DNA from: Altererythrobacter lutimaris
GTDB lineage: Bacteria; Pseudomonadota; Alphaproteobacteria; Sphingomonadales; Sphingomonadaceae
Assembly (NCBI RefSeq): GCF_013371495.1
Contig: NZ_JABWTA010000001.1
Span: 2,020,693-2,084,692 of the forward strand
Length of the DNA: 64,000 bases
Direction of reading: 5' to 3'
The first letter of the stretch is position 1; each line of letters begins with the position of its first letter. A model generated the notes under the pieces. That model made no database searches. It saw nothing but the letters and a program-made list of their open reading frames with translations, and was not told the DNA's origin. The position numbers and the translations under genes are program-made. Positions 1-9,348 of this stretch are shown here, piece after piece.

Positions 1-126
1 GCTCCGGCTCGGGTTCAGGCTCCGGCTCGGGTTCAGGCTCCGGCTCGGGTTCAGGCTCCGGCTCGGGTTCAGGCTCCGGCTCGGGTTCAGGCTCCGGCTC
101 GGGTTCAGGCTCCGGCTCGGGTTCAG
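1..126. repeat. Tandem array, 18-bp unit, 7 copies
   Basis: Seven exact copies of an 18-bp unit fill positions 1-126 and the array may continue beyond the edge. On the minus strand each unit encodes Glu-Pro three times, using codons GAA-CCC-GAG-CCG-GAG-CCT. The unit is a multiple of three, so copy-number change keeps the frame. Confidence 0.95.
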
Positions 127-742
127 GGTGCAATTCCGCCTGAATTTCTGCGTCAAGCGCTTGAAGCGCCTTTTCGTCCACAGGATCGGGCGGCGTCAGA
201 ATGATGGGGAGATCATCTTCCTCTTCCTCGACGGTATCCTCACCCTGAGTGACGTCTGCATCCACCTCTGTGTCGATCGCGTCGGTTTCTTCTGCGTCAG
301 TATCGTCATCAAGCGGACCCTCCTCTTCCTCGCGGGTCGCTTGAGGTTCTGGCTCAGGTTCTGGCTCAGGTTCTGGCTCAGGTTCTGGCTCAGGTTCTGG
401 CTCAGGTTCTGGCTCAGGTTCTGGCTCAGGTTCTGGCTCAGGTTCTGGCTCAGGTTCTGGCTCAGGTTCTGGCTCAGGTTCTGGCTCAGCCTTCAAGGGG
501 GCATCATCTTCGAGGGCCGGCAAGTCAACCGGCTTTTTGCTGAGCGCAAACTCTACTTTGAAGTTGTCCGAATTGCCTACTGCATCGACCACGTCCGCAG
601 GCGCATCCTCCGGATCGAGCAGCTTCAGACGCGGGCGCCAGACGCCCTCGCCATCCTCTAGGCTGTCTGTGCCTGCTGCTTGCGCGTCACGGCGTAAAGC
701 GTGACAATCAACCCTATCAAGAACATCGGTAGTGTTAGCCAT
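1..742 (-). CDS. Incomplete acidic protein with Glu-Pro repeat tracts
   Basis: An open frame runs from about 742 off the left edge, so the C-terminus is missing. I do not recognise the family. From an in-frame ATG at 742 it reads about 50 ordinary residues, then a segment with [13 protein letters not shown], a 48-residue EPEP tract, a very acidic linker containing [10 protein letters not shown], then a second EP tract that reaches the edge. No signal peptide or membrane helix is seen. The ATG at 742 would overlap the end of lgt by 85 nt and has no clear ribosome site. A non-ATG start nearer 650 is equally possible. The strand is inferred because it gives an acidic Glu-Pro protein, whereas the other strand gives an implausible Phe-Trp-Leu-Arg repeat. 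The product could be an envelope spacer or scaffold, but this is unsupported. Confidence 0.5.
   Translation of the reverse strand, partial: MANTTDVLDRVDCHALRRDAQAAGTDSLEDGEGVWRPRLKLLDPEDAPADVVDAVGNSDNFKVEFALSKKPVDLPALEDDAPLKAEPEPEPEPEPEPEPEPEPEPEPEPEPEPEPEPEPEPEPEPEPEPEPEPQATREEEEGPLDDDTDAEETDAIDTEVDADVTQGEDTVEEEEDDLPIILTPPDPVDEKALQALDAEIQAELHPEPEPEPEPEPEPEPEPEPEPEPEPEPEPEPEPEPEPEPEPE
345..488. repeat. Tandem array, 12-bp unit, 12 copies
   Basis: Twelve exact copies of GGTTCTGGCTCA occupy 345-488. On the minus strand each encodes Glu-Pro-Glu-Pro, giving 48 residues in the same frame as the 18-bp array at 1-126. Codons (CCT, CCA) differ from the other array, so the two expanded independently. 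Confidence 0.95.
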
Positions 743-1506
743 TGACCCATCGACAAGCCGGAACTCTCTGCGAAGGCGCTGAGATGTACATCAGGTTCCC
801 GGAAAAATTCGTTAAAAAAGCGCGCTGCAGCCATGCCTAATATGAAGATACCGGTAAGCAAACCCGGCTTGTAGCGAGCATTGGTCTTCCAGAAGAGCAG
901 CATGAGGATAATCAGCAAGGCAAGACCTTCGAGTCCCGCTTGATACAATTGGCTGGGATGGCGCGCTTGCGCGTCTGCGGCCGGAAACACCATGGCCCAA
1001 GGCACATCGGCAGGGCGCCCCCAAAGCTCGCCATTGTTGAAATTCGCCAGCCGCCCCAACAACATGCCCATGGGCACAGACACAGAGACATAGTCGCACA
1101 CCCGCAGGAAATTGAGCTTGCCGCGCCAGCTGACCCAGATCATCGCCAGCGTGACGCCGATCAGTCCGCCGTGGAAGCTCATCCCGCCACCCCAGACCTT
1201 CAGCACTTCAATTGGCGTGAGCCAAAGCTCGGGCTTGTAGAAAGTGACATAGCCGATGCGTCCGCCGAGAATCACGCCAAGCGTGGCGTAGAAAAAGAGA
1301 TCGTCGGCATGCCTCTGTGCCATCGGCGCGCCCGGCTGCTTGATCATCTTGGACACATGCCAATAAGCGAAGATCACGCCGATCAGGTAAGCGAGCGAGT
1401 AATATCTCAGCTCGAACCCGGCAATGCTGAACAGGGCAGGGCCCAGACTGTAGTCTTCCCAATAGAGCGGCTCCATCGCGCCCGTTGCAGCAAGTAGTGA
1501 CAGCAA
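658..1506 (-). CDS. lgt: Prolipoprotein diacylglyceryl transferase
   Basis: Lgt moves a diacylglyceryl group from phosphatidylglycerol onto the lipobox cysteine of prelipoproteins, the first step of lipoprotein maturation, in the inner membrane. The 282-residue protein has the expected multiple membrane helices, the HGGL motif near residue 114 and the family signature [14 protein letters not shown] near 150, including the Arg and Asn typical of the active site. The start is TTG at 1506. AAAAGGA lies 7 nt upstream, whereas the in-frame ATG at 1476 has no ribosome site. Typical length supports an intact gene. It probably shares a transcript with the Glu-Pro protein that follows it. Confidence 0.96.
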   Translation of the reverse strand: MLSLLAATGAMEPLYWEDYSLGPALFSIAGFELRYYSLAYLIGVIFAYWHVSKMIKQPGAPMAQRHADDLFFYATLGVILGGRIGYVTFYKPELWLTPIEVLKVWGGGMSFHGGLIGVTLAMIWVSWRGKLNFLRVCDYVSVSVPMGMLLGRLANFNNGELWGRPADVPWAMVFPAADAQARHPSQLYQAGLEGLALLIILMLLFWKTNARYKPGLLTGIFILGMAAARFFNEFFREPDVHLSAFAESSGLSMGQWLTLPMFLIGLIVTLYAVTRKQQAQTA

Positions 1507-1519
1507 GTCGATATCCTTT

Positions 1520-1533
1520 TAGAGACGTCTCTA
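1520..1533. promoter_or_regulatory. Perfect 14-bp palindrome upstream of lgt
   Basis: TAGAGACGTCTCTA is a perfect inverted repeat immediately upstream of the lgt ribosome site, in the 169-bp gap shared with the divergent acyl-CoA synthetase gene. It could be an operator for a dimeric repressor or a chance palindrome. No regulator family is recognised. Confidence 0.3.
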
Positions 1534-1675
1534 CAGTCGCTTCCGGCGACCCATCGGGATCGGCCTTTTGGCATAGCAGGAGTTTGGGGGAAAGCCTGTG
1601 TCGCATGCCGTCACCATGCGCGTGGATTTCCGCGCGTTTTTTGCAAGGACCCTTGTGGAGAGGATCTGAAAAGAT

Positions 1676-3379
1676 ATGCCTACTGAACTCGACCGCGATA
1701 TCGAGCGTTTTACCGCGGCCGTCACCGCCGAAGGCGCGATGTTTGAAACCACAACCGTGACCCGTCGCGGTGTGGAAATGCCGGCCTTCAAGAATGCCCC
1801 GCCAAGCCTCGCGCATTACTTCGCGCATTTCTGCAACGAGCATAATGACACGCCCTTCCTGGTCGACGGCGACATCCGCATGACCTTTGGCGAGGTCTAT
1901 CACGCTGCAACGCATGTCGCGCATGGCCTCGTCACAAAGCAGGGCCTGAAGAAAGGCGACCGGGTCGGAATCGCTGCGCGCAATTCCGTCAACTGGATGC
2001 TCGCTTACATGGGCACACTCATGGCGGGTGGCTGTGCGACTTTGCTCAATGGCTGGTGGACCGGTGAAGAGCTCGCTTACGGCATTGATCTCTGCGAATG
2101 CTCACTGGTCCTTGCTGACGAGCAACGTGCGGCCCGCTTGGACGGGATCGACCACCCGGCCAAGATCGTGATCTTCGATCATGGCGATCCAGCAACCGGT
2201 CTCGCGCCGATCTGGGAAGCGGGTGACACTGCGATGAAAATGCTGGGCCAATTGGGCCCGGATGATCTCGCGACGATCTTGTATACTTCAGGCTCAACTG
2301 GCCATCCGAAGGGGGCATATAGCGATCATCTCGGGGTCATCTCCGGCACGATGAATTACGTCGCGCAGACCTTCATGATGCTGCAAATCCTGACCGAGCG
2401 CGGCGATGCGCCGACGGTTCAGCCAAGCGCATTGGTGGCAGTCCCGCTATTCCACGTGACCGGCGAAGTTCCCCTGTTTCTTCAAAGCTTTGCAATCGGG
2501 CGCAAGCTGGTGCTGATGCCCAAATGGGATGCCTATGAAGCGCTGAGATTGATGGATCAGGAAAAGATTACATACTTCGTTGGCGTGCCGCTGATGAGCT
2601 ATGAAATGGCGATGCATCCCGAACGCGGCAACTTCGATCTGTCGCAATGCAAGAGCTTCGCCGCCGGCGGTTCTCCCCGTCCGCCTGAACACGTCAAGCG
2701 CATCAAAGATGCGTTTCCAGATGGCTTCCCGCTGCTCGGCTATGGCCTCACAGAAACGAATGCCGTGGGCTGCGGCAATGTAAACGAGAACTACATCGCC
2801 AAGCCCGGCTCAACCGGGCAAGCCTCCAAGCCATTGGTTGACCTCGCTATTCTTGATGATGACGGCAATCCACTGGATCAGGGCGATGTGGGTGAAGTAT
2901 CAATCCGTTCGGTCTGCAACTTCCTCGGCTATTGGCGCAATGAAGAAGCCACTGCAGGCGCTTACACGGACGATGCTTACTTCCGCACCGGCGACTTGGG
3001 TTATGTCGATGAAGACGGATATCTGTTCATCGTCGATCGCAAGAAAGACATCATCATTCGCGGCGGCGAGAATATCTCCTGCATCGAAGTCGAGGAAGCG
3101 ATCTACGCGCACCCTGATGTCGCGGAATGCTCTGTGTTCGGCATTGCAGATGAACGCATGGGCGAGATCCCTGCTGCCGTGTTCTATCTCAAGGAAGGAT
3201 GCGGCAACCTCAGCGCAGAAGACCTGCGCAGCTTCCTGCTCGAGCATATCGCTCCGTTCAAGGTCCCGCTTGAGAAGCACATCGTGTGCTCCAACGAAGC
3301 TTTGCCGCGCTTAGGCACTCAGAAAGTTGACAAGCGCGCACTCAAGGCACGCTATGGCGAGGAGCTTGCGAGCGCTTGA
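1676..3379 (+). CDS. Acyl-CoA synthetase (AMP-forming, class I adenylating enzyme)
   Basis: Activates a carboxylic acid, probably a fatty or aryl acid, to its CoA thioester through an acyl-adenylate. The 567-residue length fits the family. The AMP/ATP loop TILYTSGSTGHPKGA lies near residues 200-214. The second motif GYGLTETNAVG is near 360, the YFRTGDLGYVDEDGYLFIVDR region near 438, and the C-terminal lysine region (LPRLGTQKVDKRALK) near 543. The start has a GGAGAGGAT ribosome region upstream. It overlaps glnD by 4 nt (TTGA), so the two are probably translationally coupled although their functions are unrelated. The substrate cannot be told from the sequence. Confidence 0.93.
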   Translation: MPTELDRDIERFTAAVTAEGAMFETTTVTRRGVEMPAFKNAPPSLAHYFAHFCNEHNDTPFLVDGDIRMTFGEVYHAATHVAHGLVTKQGLKKGDRVGIAARNSVNWMLAYMGTLMAGGCATLLNGWWTGEELAYGIDLCECSLVLADEQRAARLDGIDHPAKIVIFDHGDPATGLAPIWEAGDTAMKMLGQLGPDDLATILYTSGSTGHPKGAYSDHLGVISGTMNYVAQTFMMLQILTERGDAPTVQPSALVAVPLFHVTGEVPLFLQSFAIGRKLVLMPKWDAYEALRLMDQEKITYFVGVPLMSYEMAMHPERGNFDLSQCKSFAAGGSPRPPEHVKRIKDAFPDGFPLLGYGLTETNAVGCGNVNENYIAKPGSTGQASKPLVDLAILDDDGNPLDQGDVGEVSIRSVCNFLGYWRNEEATAGAYTDDAYFRTGDLGYVDEDGYLFIVDRKKDIIIRGGENISCIEVEEAIYAHPDVAECSVFGIADERMGEIPAAVFYLKEGCGNLSAEDLRSFLLEHIAPFKVPLEKHIVCSNEALPRLGTQKVDKRALKARYGEELASA

Positions 3380-6135
3380 ACAGCCAGCGGATTTCGAACC
3401 AGCGTGCAATCATCGACCGGCGAAAGCTGGCCGGCGAGATTGCTGCGCTGGTCGAATCCAAAGGCGAGAAAGCGCGCGGTGAGATTGTCGCAAGCCTTCG
3501 CTCAGCACTCGAAGCGGGCAAAGCCGAGATCGCGAAACGGCTGACTGAAAAGCCGTCCGCCGGATATGAATGCACCGCCGCGCAGGCATTTCTGGTTGAT
3601 CAATTACTGCGCATCATCCACGATCATGTGGTCGCGCATGTCTATCCGGTGGCCAATCGCAGCTCAGCAGAGCGGCTCGCGATCCTCGCTGTTGGTGGAT
3701 ATGGCCGAGCAGAGATGGCCCCGCATTCGGATGTAGATATCGCATTCATTACGCCGATGAAGCGCGCGCCGTGGTGCGAGCAAGTCATTGAGGCGATGCT
3801 CTATTTCCTATGGGATTTGGGCCTGAAAGTCGGTCATTCCAGTCGGACTGTCGAAGACACCTTGCGGATGGCGCGTGAAGATCTGACCATCCGCACGGCA
3901 TTGCTCGAAAGCCGTTTCGTGTGGGGTGATGAGGGGCTTTACGAAGAGGCGCGCAATCGCTTCTGGAGTGATGTCGCTAAAGGTACAGAGCGCCAGTTCT
4001 TGTCGGAGAAACTGGTTGAACGTGAAGAACGGCACAAGCGGATGGGCGACAGTCGTTATGTCGTTGAGCCCAATGTTAAAGACGGCAAAGGCGGCTTGCG
4101 CGACCTTCAGACTCTTTATTGGATCGGCAAGTATATACACCAGGTCCGAAGCGGCTCAGAACTGGTCGATGTCGGATTGCTGACAAAGACAGAATATCGC
4201 AGCTTCCGACGCGCGGAAGGTTTTCTGCTGGCCGTCCGATGTCACTTGCACATGATCACCAACCGCGCGGAAGACCGGCTGACCTTCGATCTGCAACGCG
4301 AAGTTGCTGCGCGAATGAATTTTGCGGATCGTCCAGGCAAAAGCGCTGTCGAGCGCTTCATGCAGTTCTATTTCCTGCAAGTAAAGCGCGTCGGCAGCCT
4401 GACTGGCGTGTTCCTCGCGCATATCGACGAACAGCTCGCCAAGAAACGCGAACGCCGAGGGTTCTTTGCGACATGGAACCAGAAGCCTCGCATGGTCAAA
4501 GGCTATCGCGTTTTTGGCGGCAGGATCGAAGCGACGGGAGAAGACTGGTTCAAGCAGGATCCGGTCAGGCTGATCGAAATCTTCCAGATCGCTGAAGTCG
4601 AAGGGCTTGAAATCCACCCTGACACCATGCGCCAGATTGATCGCGAAAGCGCTTTGATCAAGCACGAGGTTCGCCATGATCCGCGCGCAAATGCCCTGTT
4701 TATCGACTTGCTTTCGGGTAGGCGCGATCCGGAGATGGTGCTGCGCTGGATGAATGAAGCCGGCGTCTTTGGCCGTTTTGTGCCGGACTTCGGCAAGGTC
4801 AACGCTCAAATGCAGTTCGATATGTATCACCACTATACGGTCGATGAGCACACCATCCGGGCAATTGGCCTGCTTAGCCAGATTGAGCGGGGCTTGCTCA
4901 AAGGCGACCATCCGCGCGCAAGCAAATACATCCATCATGTCGCCTCGCGCCGTGCACTTTATGTCGCTGTGTTGCTACACGATATCGCTAAAGGGCGCGG
5001 CGGCGATCATTCCGTGCTTGGTGCGGAAGTCGCGCATGAATTGTGTCCGCGTTTTGGCTTGGACGAGCAGGAAACCGAGCTCGTCGCATGGCTGGTGCTT
5101 CAGCATCTCCTGATGAGCTCGACCGCGCAGAAACGCGATTTGACCGACCCAAAAACCATCGAAGACTTCGTGGGCGAAGTCCAAAGCCTCGAACGCCTGC
5201 GCAACCTCGCCATCCTCACTTGCGTGGATATTCGCGCAGTCGGTCCGGGAACATGGAACAGCTGGAAAGGCCAGCTGCTTGGCGAATTGTTCGATGCAGC
5301 CGAAGAACGCTTGCGCCTGGGTCACATGAAACATGGCCGCAAGGAACGGGTCACTGCAAAGAAACAGCTGGTGTCCGAAAGGCTCGGCGAACGCGCTGAC
5401 CTTGTCGGCAAGGTAGGGAAGCTGTTCGCTGACTCTTATTGGATTGCGGAAAGCGAGGATGTGATTGCGCTCAATCTCGTCCAATATGATGCTGCGCGGG
5501 AGCTGGATGAAAGCCTCTCGATCCACTGCCAATATGACGAGGAACGCGGCGCTACCTTCGTCAATGTAATCGCTGCCGACCATCCCGGATTATTCTATCG
5601 CATAGCCGGTGGGATCGCTTTGGCTGGCGCGAACATTATCGACGCCCGGATCCACACTGCCAGGAATGGCTGGGCCGTCGACAACTTCTTGGTCCAGGAT
5701 CCGCATGGCCGACCGTTCAAGGAAGAGCGGCAGCTGGAGCGGCTCAAGACTGCCATTGCCGATGCTCTTGCCAATCGCGGAGAATTGGTCCCGAAATTGG
5801 CTGCGCGCCCTCTGCCGAAAAGTCGCGCAGGAGCTTTCAATATCGCGCCGAGGGTCAGCTTCGACAACAACGCCTCCGGACGATTCACTGTCATTGAAGT
5901 GAGCGCACGCGATCGCACCGCGCTGCTCAACCGCTTGGCAAGAGCGCTATTTGAAGCCAACCTCGTCGTGCAGTCCGCGCATATTACTCACTATGGCGAA
6001 CGCGCTGCCGATACATTCTATGTGACTGATCTGATGGGACAGAAGATCACGTCGGATAAGCGCCTTAAGGAGATCACAGAGCGTCTCCTACAGGCGGCAA
6101 GTGATGAACTTCAGCAACAGCTCGAAGAAGCCTGA
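3376..6135 (+). CDS. glnD: [Protein-PII] uridylyltransferase / uridylyl-removing enzyme
   Basis: GlnD senses glutamine and uridylylates or deuridylylates PII, controlling glutamine synthetase and Ntr genes. At 919 residues it has the full architecture: nucleotidyltransferase motif GGYGRAEMAPHSDVD (107-121), an HD hydrolase domain with LLHDIAKGRGGDH near 534, and two ACT domains after about 740. The start is TTG within the stop of the preceding gene. The N-terminal stretch SNQRAIIDRRKLA matches the usual start region of sphingomonad GlnD, which supports this choice over a later ATG. It fits with gltBD elsewhere in the window as part of nitrogen assimilation. Confidence 0.95.
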   Translation: MNSQRISNQRAIIDRRKLAGEIAALVESKGEKARGEIVASLRSALEAGKAEIAKRLTEKPSAGYECTAAQAFLVDQLLRIIHDHVVAHVYPVANRSSAERLAILAVGGYGRAEMAPHSDVDIAFITPMKRAPWCEQVIEAMLYFLWDLGLKVGHSSRTVEDTLRMAREDLTIRTALLESRFVWGDEGLYEEARNRFWSDVAKGTERQFLSEKLVEREERHKRMGDSRYVVEPNVKDGKGGLRDLQTLYWIGKYIHQVRSGSELVDVGLLTKTEYRSFRRAEGFLLAVRCHLHMITNRAEDRLTFDLQREVAARMNFADRPGKSAVERFMQFYFLQVKRVGSLTGVFLAHIDEQLAKKRERRGFFATWNQKPRMVKGYRVFGGRIEATGEDWFKQDPVRLIEIFQIAEVEGLEIHPDTMRQIDRESALIKHEVRHDPRANALFIDLLSGRRDPEMVLRWMNEAGVFGRFVPDFGKVNAQMQFDMYHHYTVDEHTIRAIGLLSQIERGLLKGDHPRASKYIHHVASRRALYVAVLLHDIAKGRGGDHSVLGAEVAHELCPRFGLDEQETELVAWLVLQHLLMSSTAQKRDLTDPKTIEDFVGEVQSLERLRNLAILTCVDIRAVGPGTWNSWKGQLLGELFDAAEERLRLGHMKHGRKERVTAKKQLVSERLGERADLVGKVGKLFADSYWIAESEDVIALNLVQYDAARELDESLSIHCQYDEERGATFVNVIAADHPGLFYRIAGGIALAGANIIDARIHTARNGWAVDNFLVQDPHGRPFKEERQLERLKTAIADALANRGELVPKLAARPLPKSRAGAFNIAPRVSFDNNASGRFTVIEVSARDRTALLNRLARALFEANLVVQSAHITHYGERAADTFYVTDLMGQKITSDKRLKEITERLLQAASDELQQQLEEA

Positions 6136-6211
6136 TTGTCGTTTGTCCGGATTAGGTTGCATTTAAGAAACCTATTGATATGGGCGTCCTCCCCATTGAG
6201 AGGAGAAATCA

Positions 6212-8563
6212 ATGACGTTCCCCCAATTCGCGCGCGGCAGCGCCGCTGCGCTTCTTGCAAGTTGCGCACTCGCACCGTTCACTGCTTACGCTCAAGATAC
6301 TGCTGAGGAAGCAACCGCTGACCAAGAAGATGGCAGCGCGCTTGATGCGTTCAACACAATCGTTGTGACCGGCACGAAAACGCAGAATGCCGAAAACGTC
6401 CAGGACGTTCCTCTGGCTGTGACCGCGTTTAATGCGGAAAGCCTTGAAGCACTGAAGGTTCGCGACATTCAGTCTCTCAGCTATTCCGCACCTAACGTAT
6501 CGCTCGACCAGATCGGTACGGCACGTGGTACTGCGAACTTCTCGATCCGTGGCTTGGGCATCAACAGTTCAATCCCGTCGATCGATCCGACCGTCGGCGT
6601 TTTCGTCGATGGCGTATATCTCGGCTTTAACGGCGGCGTCGTGTTCGACTTGTTCGATCTTGAGAGCGTGGAAATCCTGCGCGGCCCTCAAGGCGTTCTT
6701 TTCGGCCGCAACGTAACCGGCGGCGCAGTTGTCATCAACACCGGCAACCCGACTGACTACCTCACCGGCAAGTTCCGCGCATCTGTTGACGGCCCATGGC
6801 TCGATGGCGGTCGTGGTGGTTCAAACTACACCGTTTCCGGCGTCGTTTCCGGTCCGATCGTCGAAGACACGCTGCTTTTCAAGGTCGGCGCGTATTACAA
6901 CGAGGATCAGGGTTACTTCACCAACCTGTTCGACAACTCGAACCACGGCGCAGCTGAAACGCTGATCCTGCGCGGCGCGTTGGAAGCTCGCCTTGGCGAC
7001 GTCACCGTGACAGGTAAGCTCGACTATTTCGAAAGCGAAGGCGATGGACCATCGGCGCAAAACCGCGGCCAGTTCTCTCGTGACACTTTCGATTTCGCGA
7101 TCGATTTTCCGGGCTTTTATGACAATGAAATCTGGACCAGCTCGATCACAACCGAGTGGGATGTCGGTCCGGGTACGCTGACGAACATCTTTGGCTACCG
7201 GACCTACGAAGCAACCACTGGCGGCGACATCGATGCGCTTCCAGTATTTGTATTCCACTCCGACACTGAAACCGATCAAGACCAGATTTCGAACGAAATC
7301 CGCTATGCTGTGTCGACCGACAACTTCGACCTGACTGTTGGCGGTTTCTATTTCGATCAGTCGATCGCCTACACTGAGATCCGCGACATCGCGAGCATCG
7401 CTCCGCTTGGTCTCGCATTCTATGGTGGCGGCGCTCAGGATCACGAAGTGCTTGGTGCATTCGCTTCAGGTCAGTACTATCTGACCGACGCAATCAGCCT
7501 CATTGCCGGTATCCGCTGGAGCCGCGAAGAGAAGGACGCAGCGATCACTTACGTTCGTCCACGCGATCCCTGCTCTGTCGTTGACGGTACTTGCCCAACT
7601 TCTGGCGTGAACCCGACCAGCGTTGCACTTGCCGGATCGCCGGTCTTCCCGGGTGGCGAAGAAAATAACGGCTTCACTGAAAAGGAAAGCTGGAAGAACC
7701 TATCACCAAAGCTTGGTGTCCAGGTCGAGTTCGACAACGGTCAGATCTACGCACACTGGTCACGCGGCTATCGTAGCGGCGGCTACAACTTCCGCATCAC
7801 CAACGCGCTTGCATTTGAAGATGTTGTTGGCGTCAACGGACCATTCGCGTTCGATGAAGAGAAAGTCGACAACTACGAGCTTGGCGGCAAGTTCGAGAGC
7901 GATGACGGCAGCTTCACGCTGAACTCAGCGGTTTACCTGACGAAGATCTCGAACATGCAGCGTGAAATCAACCAGGCGTCTGAAAGCGCCGGTGTTGCAC
8001 AATCGATCTTCAACACTGCTGATGCGACGATCCTCGGGTTTGAAGCGGAAGCTCGTTATCGCTTCTCTGATTCATTGCTGTTCACAGCCAATGTCGGTGT
8101 CATCGACGATGACTATGATGAAATCCTGTTCGACATCTCAGGCGACGGCGTAATCGATGGTACTGACTTGGATCTGCGCTTGCCACGTGTTCCGGAAGTG
8201 ACCTGGGGCGTTGGCCTCATCCACGAGCTGGACCTTGGCTCCAGCGAGATCCTCACACGGATCAACTATCAGTATCGTGACGAGTTTGCGTATACCGACA
8301 ACAACTTCGGCTTCATTCAGCAGGCTGACAATCTCGATGCGAACATCACTTGGAACACGCCTGTCGATGGTCTGAGCCTGTCGCTCTACGGCAAGAACCT
8401 GCTCGATCAGGTGCAGGCTGGCGGTGACACGCAACTGCCATTCGGAGGAGGCCCGTTCTCCAACGGTGTCAACGCACCGTTCGATCCTTCACCAAACGCG
8501 GGCACGTTCTCGCCATTGTCGAAGGGCCGTCAAATCGGTGTCGAAGCCGCATTTGAATTCTGA
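6212..8563 (+). CDS. TonB-dependent outer-membrane receptor
   Basis: A 783-residue outer-membrane receptor for TonB-energised uptake. It has a signal peptide ending near AYAQD, a TonB-box-like TIVVTGTKTQ segment, a plug domain (about 55-170) with the FSIRGLG and RGPQGVLFGRN motifs, and a long beta-barrel ending in FEF. The terminal Phe is typical of barrel proteins. The ribosome site GAGAGGAG precedes the ATG. The gene stands alone with its own terminator. The substrate is unknown: the plug resembles the large sphingomonad class that imports glycans, aromatics or siderophores, and no neighbour narrows this. Confidence 0.93.
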   Translation: MTFPQFARGSAAALLASCALAPFTAYAQDTAEEATADQEDGSALDAFNTIVVTGTKTQNAENVQDVPLAVTAFNAESLEALKVRDIQSLSYSAPNVSLDQIGTARGTANFSIRGLGINSSIPSIDPTVGVFVDGVYLGFNGGVVFDLFDLESVEILRGPQGVLFGRNVTGGAVVINTGNPTDYLTGKFRASVDGPWLDGGRGGSNYTVSGVVSGPIVEDTLLFKVGAYYNEDQGYFTNLFDNSNHGAAETLILRGALEARLGDVTVTGKLDYFESEGDGPSAQNRGQFSRDTFDFAIDFPGFYDNEIWTSSITTEWDVGPGTLTNIFGYRTYEATTGGDIDALPVFVFHSDTETDQDQISNEIRYAVSTDNFDLTVGGFYFDQSIAYTEIRDIASIAPLGLAFYGGGAQDHEVLGAFASGQYYLTDAISLIAGIRWSREEKDAAITYVRPRDPCSVVDGTCPTSGVNPTSVALAGSPVFPGGEENNGFTEKESWKNLSPKLGVQVEFDNGQIYAHWSRGYRSGGYNFRITNALAFEDVVGVNGPFAFDEEKVDNYELGGKFESDDGSFTLNSAVYLTKISNMQREINQASESAGVAQSIFNTADATILGFEAEARYRFSDSLLFTANVGVIDDDYDEILFDISGDGVIDGTDLDLRLPRVPEVTWGVGLIHELDLGSSEILTRINYQYRDEFAYTDNNFGFIQQADNLDANITWNTPVDGLSLSLYGKNLLDQVQAGGDTQLPFGGGPFSNGVNAPFDPSPNAGTFSPLSKGRQIGVEAAFEF

Positions 8564-8592
8564 TCCACAGGATCTATTCAGAACACATGAAA

Positions 8593-8620
8593 GGGCGTCT
8601 CTTCGGAGGCGCCCTTTTTT
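8593..8620 (+). terminator. Rho-independent terminator with UUCG loop
   Basis: A 9-bp stem (8593-8601 with 8606-8614) closes on a C(TTCG)G tetraloop and is followed by six T. It ends the TonB receptor transcript. Confidence 0.9.
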
Positions 8621-8651
8621 GTTCCGAGTTCTCAGAATACCAAGCGTCCCT

Positions 8652-9326
8652 CTAACTCCGCGCCCCAAACAGCGCAGTGCCGACCCGAACATGTGTCGCG
8701 CCGAGCATTACCGCAGTTGCATAATCACCGCTCATGCCCATTGAGAGCCCGGCAGCATCTCCTGAGAGACCGTTGTCTTGCGACAGCTTCGCCAGCAAAG
8801 CGAAGAATGGAGCCGCTTCGATATCAGCAGGGGGTAGGCACATCAGCCCTGCAATCGGAATATCCGCGCTTCGCACTTCGGACAGCAGTTCGGGCAAGGC
8901 CTCGATCGCGCACCCGCCTTTCTGCTCCTCACTGCCAATGTTGACCTGCACGAAGCACGGCACCCGCTTGTTCAGCCTGTCCATCGCTTTGCCGAGCGCT
9001 TTGACCAAGCTCGTCCGGTCGAGCGCATGAATGCAGTCGAACAATGCGACAGCATCTTCGGCTTTGTTGGATTGCAATTGACCAATCCCGTGGAGTTCTA
9101 CGTCCGGGTAGCGCTCGCGCAATTGAGGCCATTTGTCCTGCGCTTCCTGAACACGGTTCTCGCCGAACACGCGGTGACTCGCTTCCAACAGTGGATCAAT
9201 CCGCTCAATCGGATGCGTCTTGCTGACAGCGATGAGCGTGACATCTTGCGGCTTGCGGCGAGAGGCCTTGCAAGCCTTGGCGATCTCCGCATGTACAGCG
9301 TCGAGGCGTTCAAGTGGCGTTTCCAT
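8652..9326 (-). CDS. yggS: YggS-family PLP-binding homeostasis protein
   Basis: A 224-residue protein of the YggS/PLPBP family, which binds pyridoxal 5'-phosphate without known catalysis and buffers free PLP. The PLP lysine is in LIAVSKTHP near residue 36. The family motifs HGIGQLQSNK (near 85), VNIGSEEQKGG and LSMGMSGDYATAV (near 195) are present. It starts 22 nt from the divergent thiE-like gene, so both promoters must reach into neighbouring coding sequence. Confidence 0.94.
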   Translation of the reverse strand: METPLERLDAVHAEIAKACKASRRKPQDVTLIAVSKTHPIERIDPLLEASHRVFGENRVQEAQDKWPQLRERYPDVELHGIGQLQSNKAEDAVALFDCIHALDRTSLVKALGKAMDRLNKRVPCFVQVNIGSEEQKGGCAIEALPELLSEVRSADIPIAGLMCLPPADIEAAPFFALLAKLSQDNGLSGDAAGLSMGMSGDYATAVMLGATHVRVGTALFGARS

Positions 9327-9348
9327 CGCGCGTCGCTATAGCGCTGTT

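Noticed and set aside
1-488. CRISPR-like repeats
   Set aside because: The units are contiguous with no spacers, in multiples of three, and code for Glu-Pro.
128-661. Plus-strand open frame with a Phe-Trp-Leu-Arg repeat
   Set aside because: It is the complement of the EPEP-coding array. The minus strand gives a coherent acidic protein and continues through the second array.
9220-9348. N-terminal extension of the ThiE-like protein
   Set aside because: It overlaps the yggS coding start in antisense and has no family similarity. ATG 9349 fits better.
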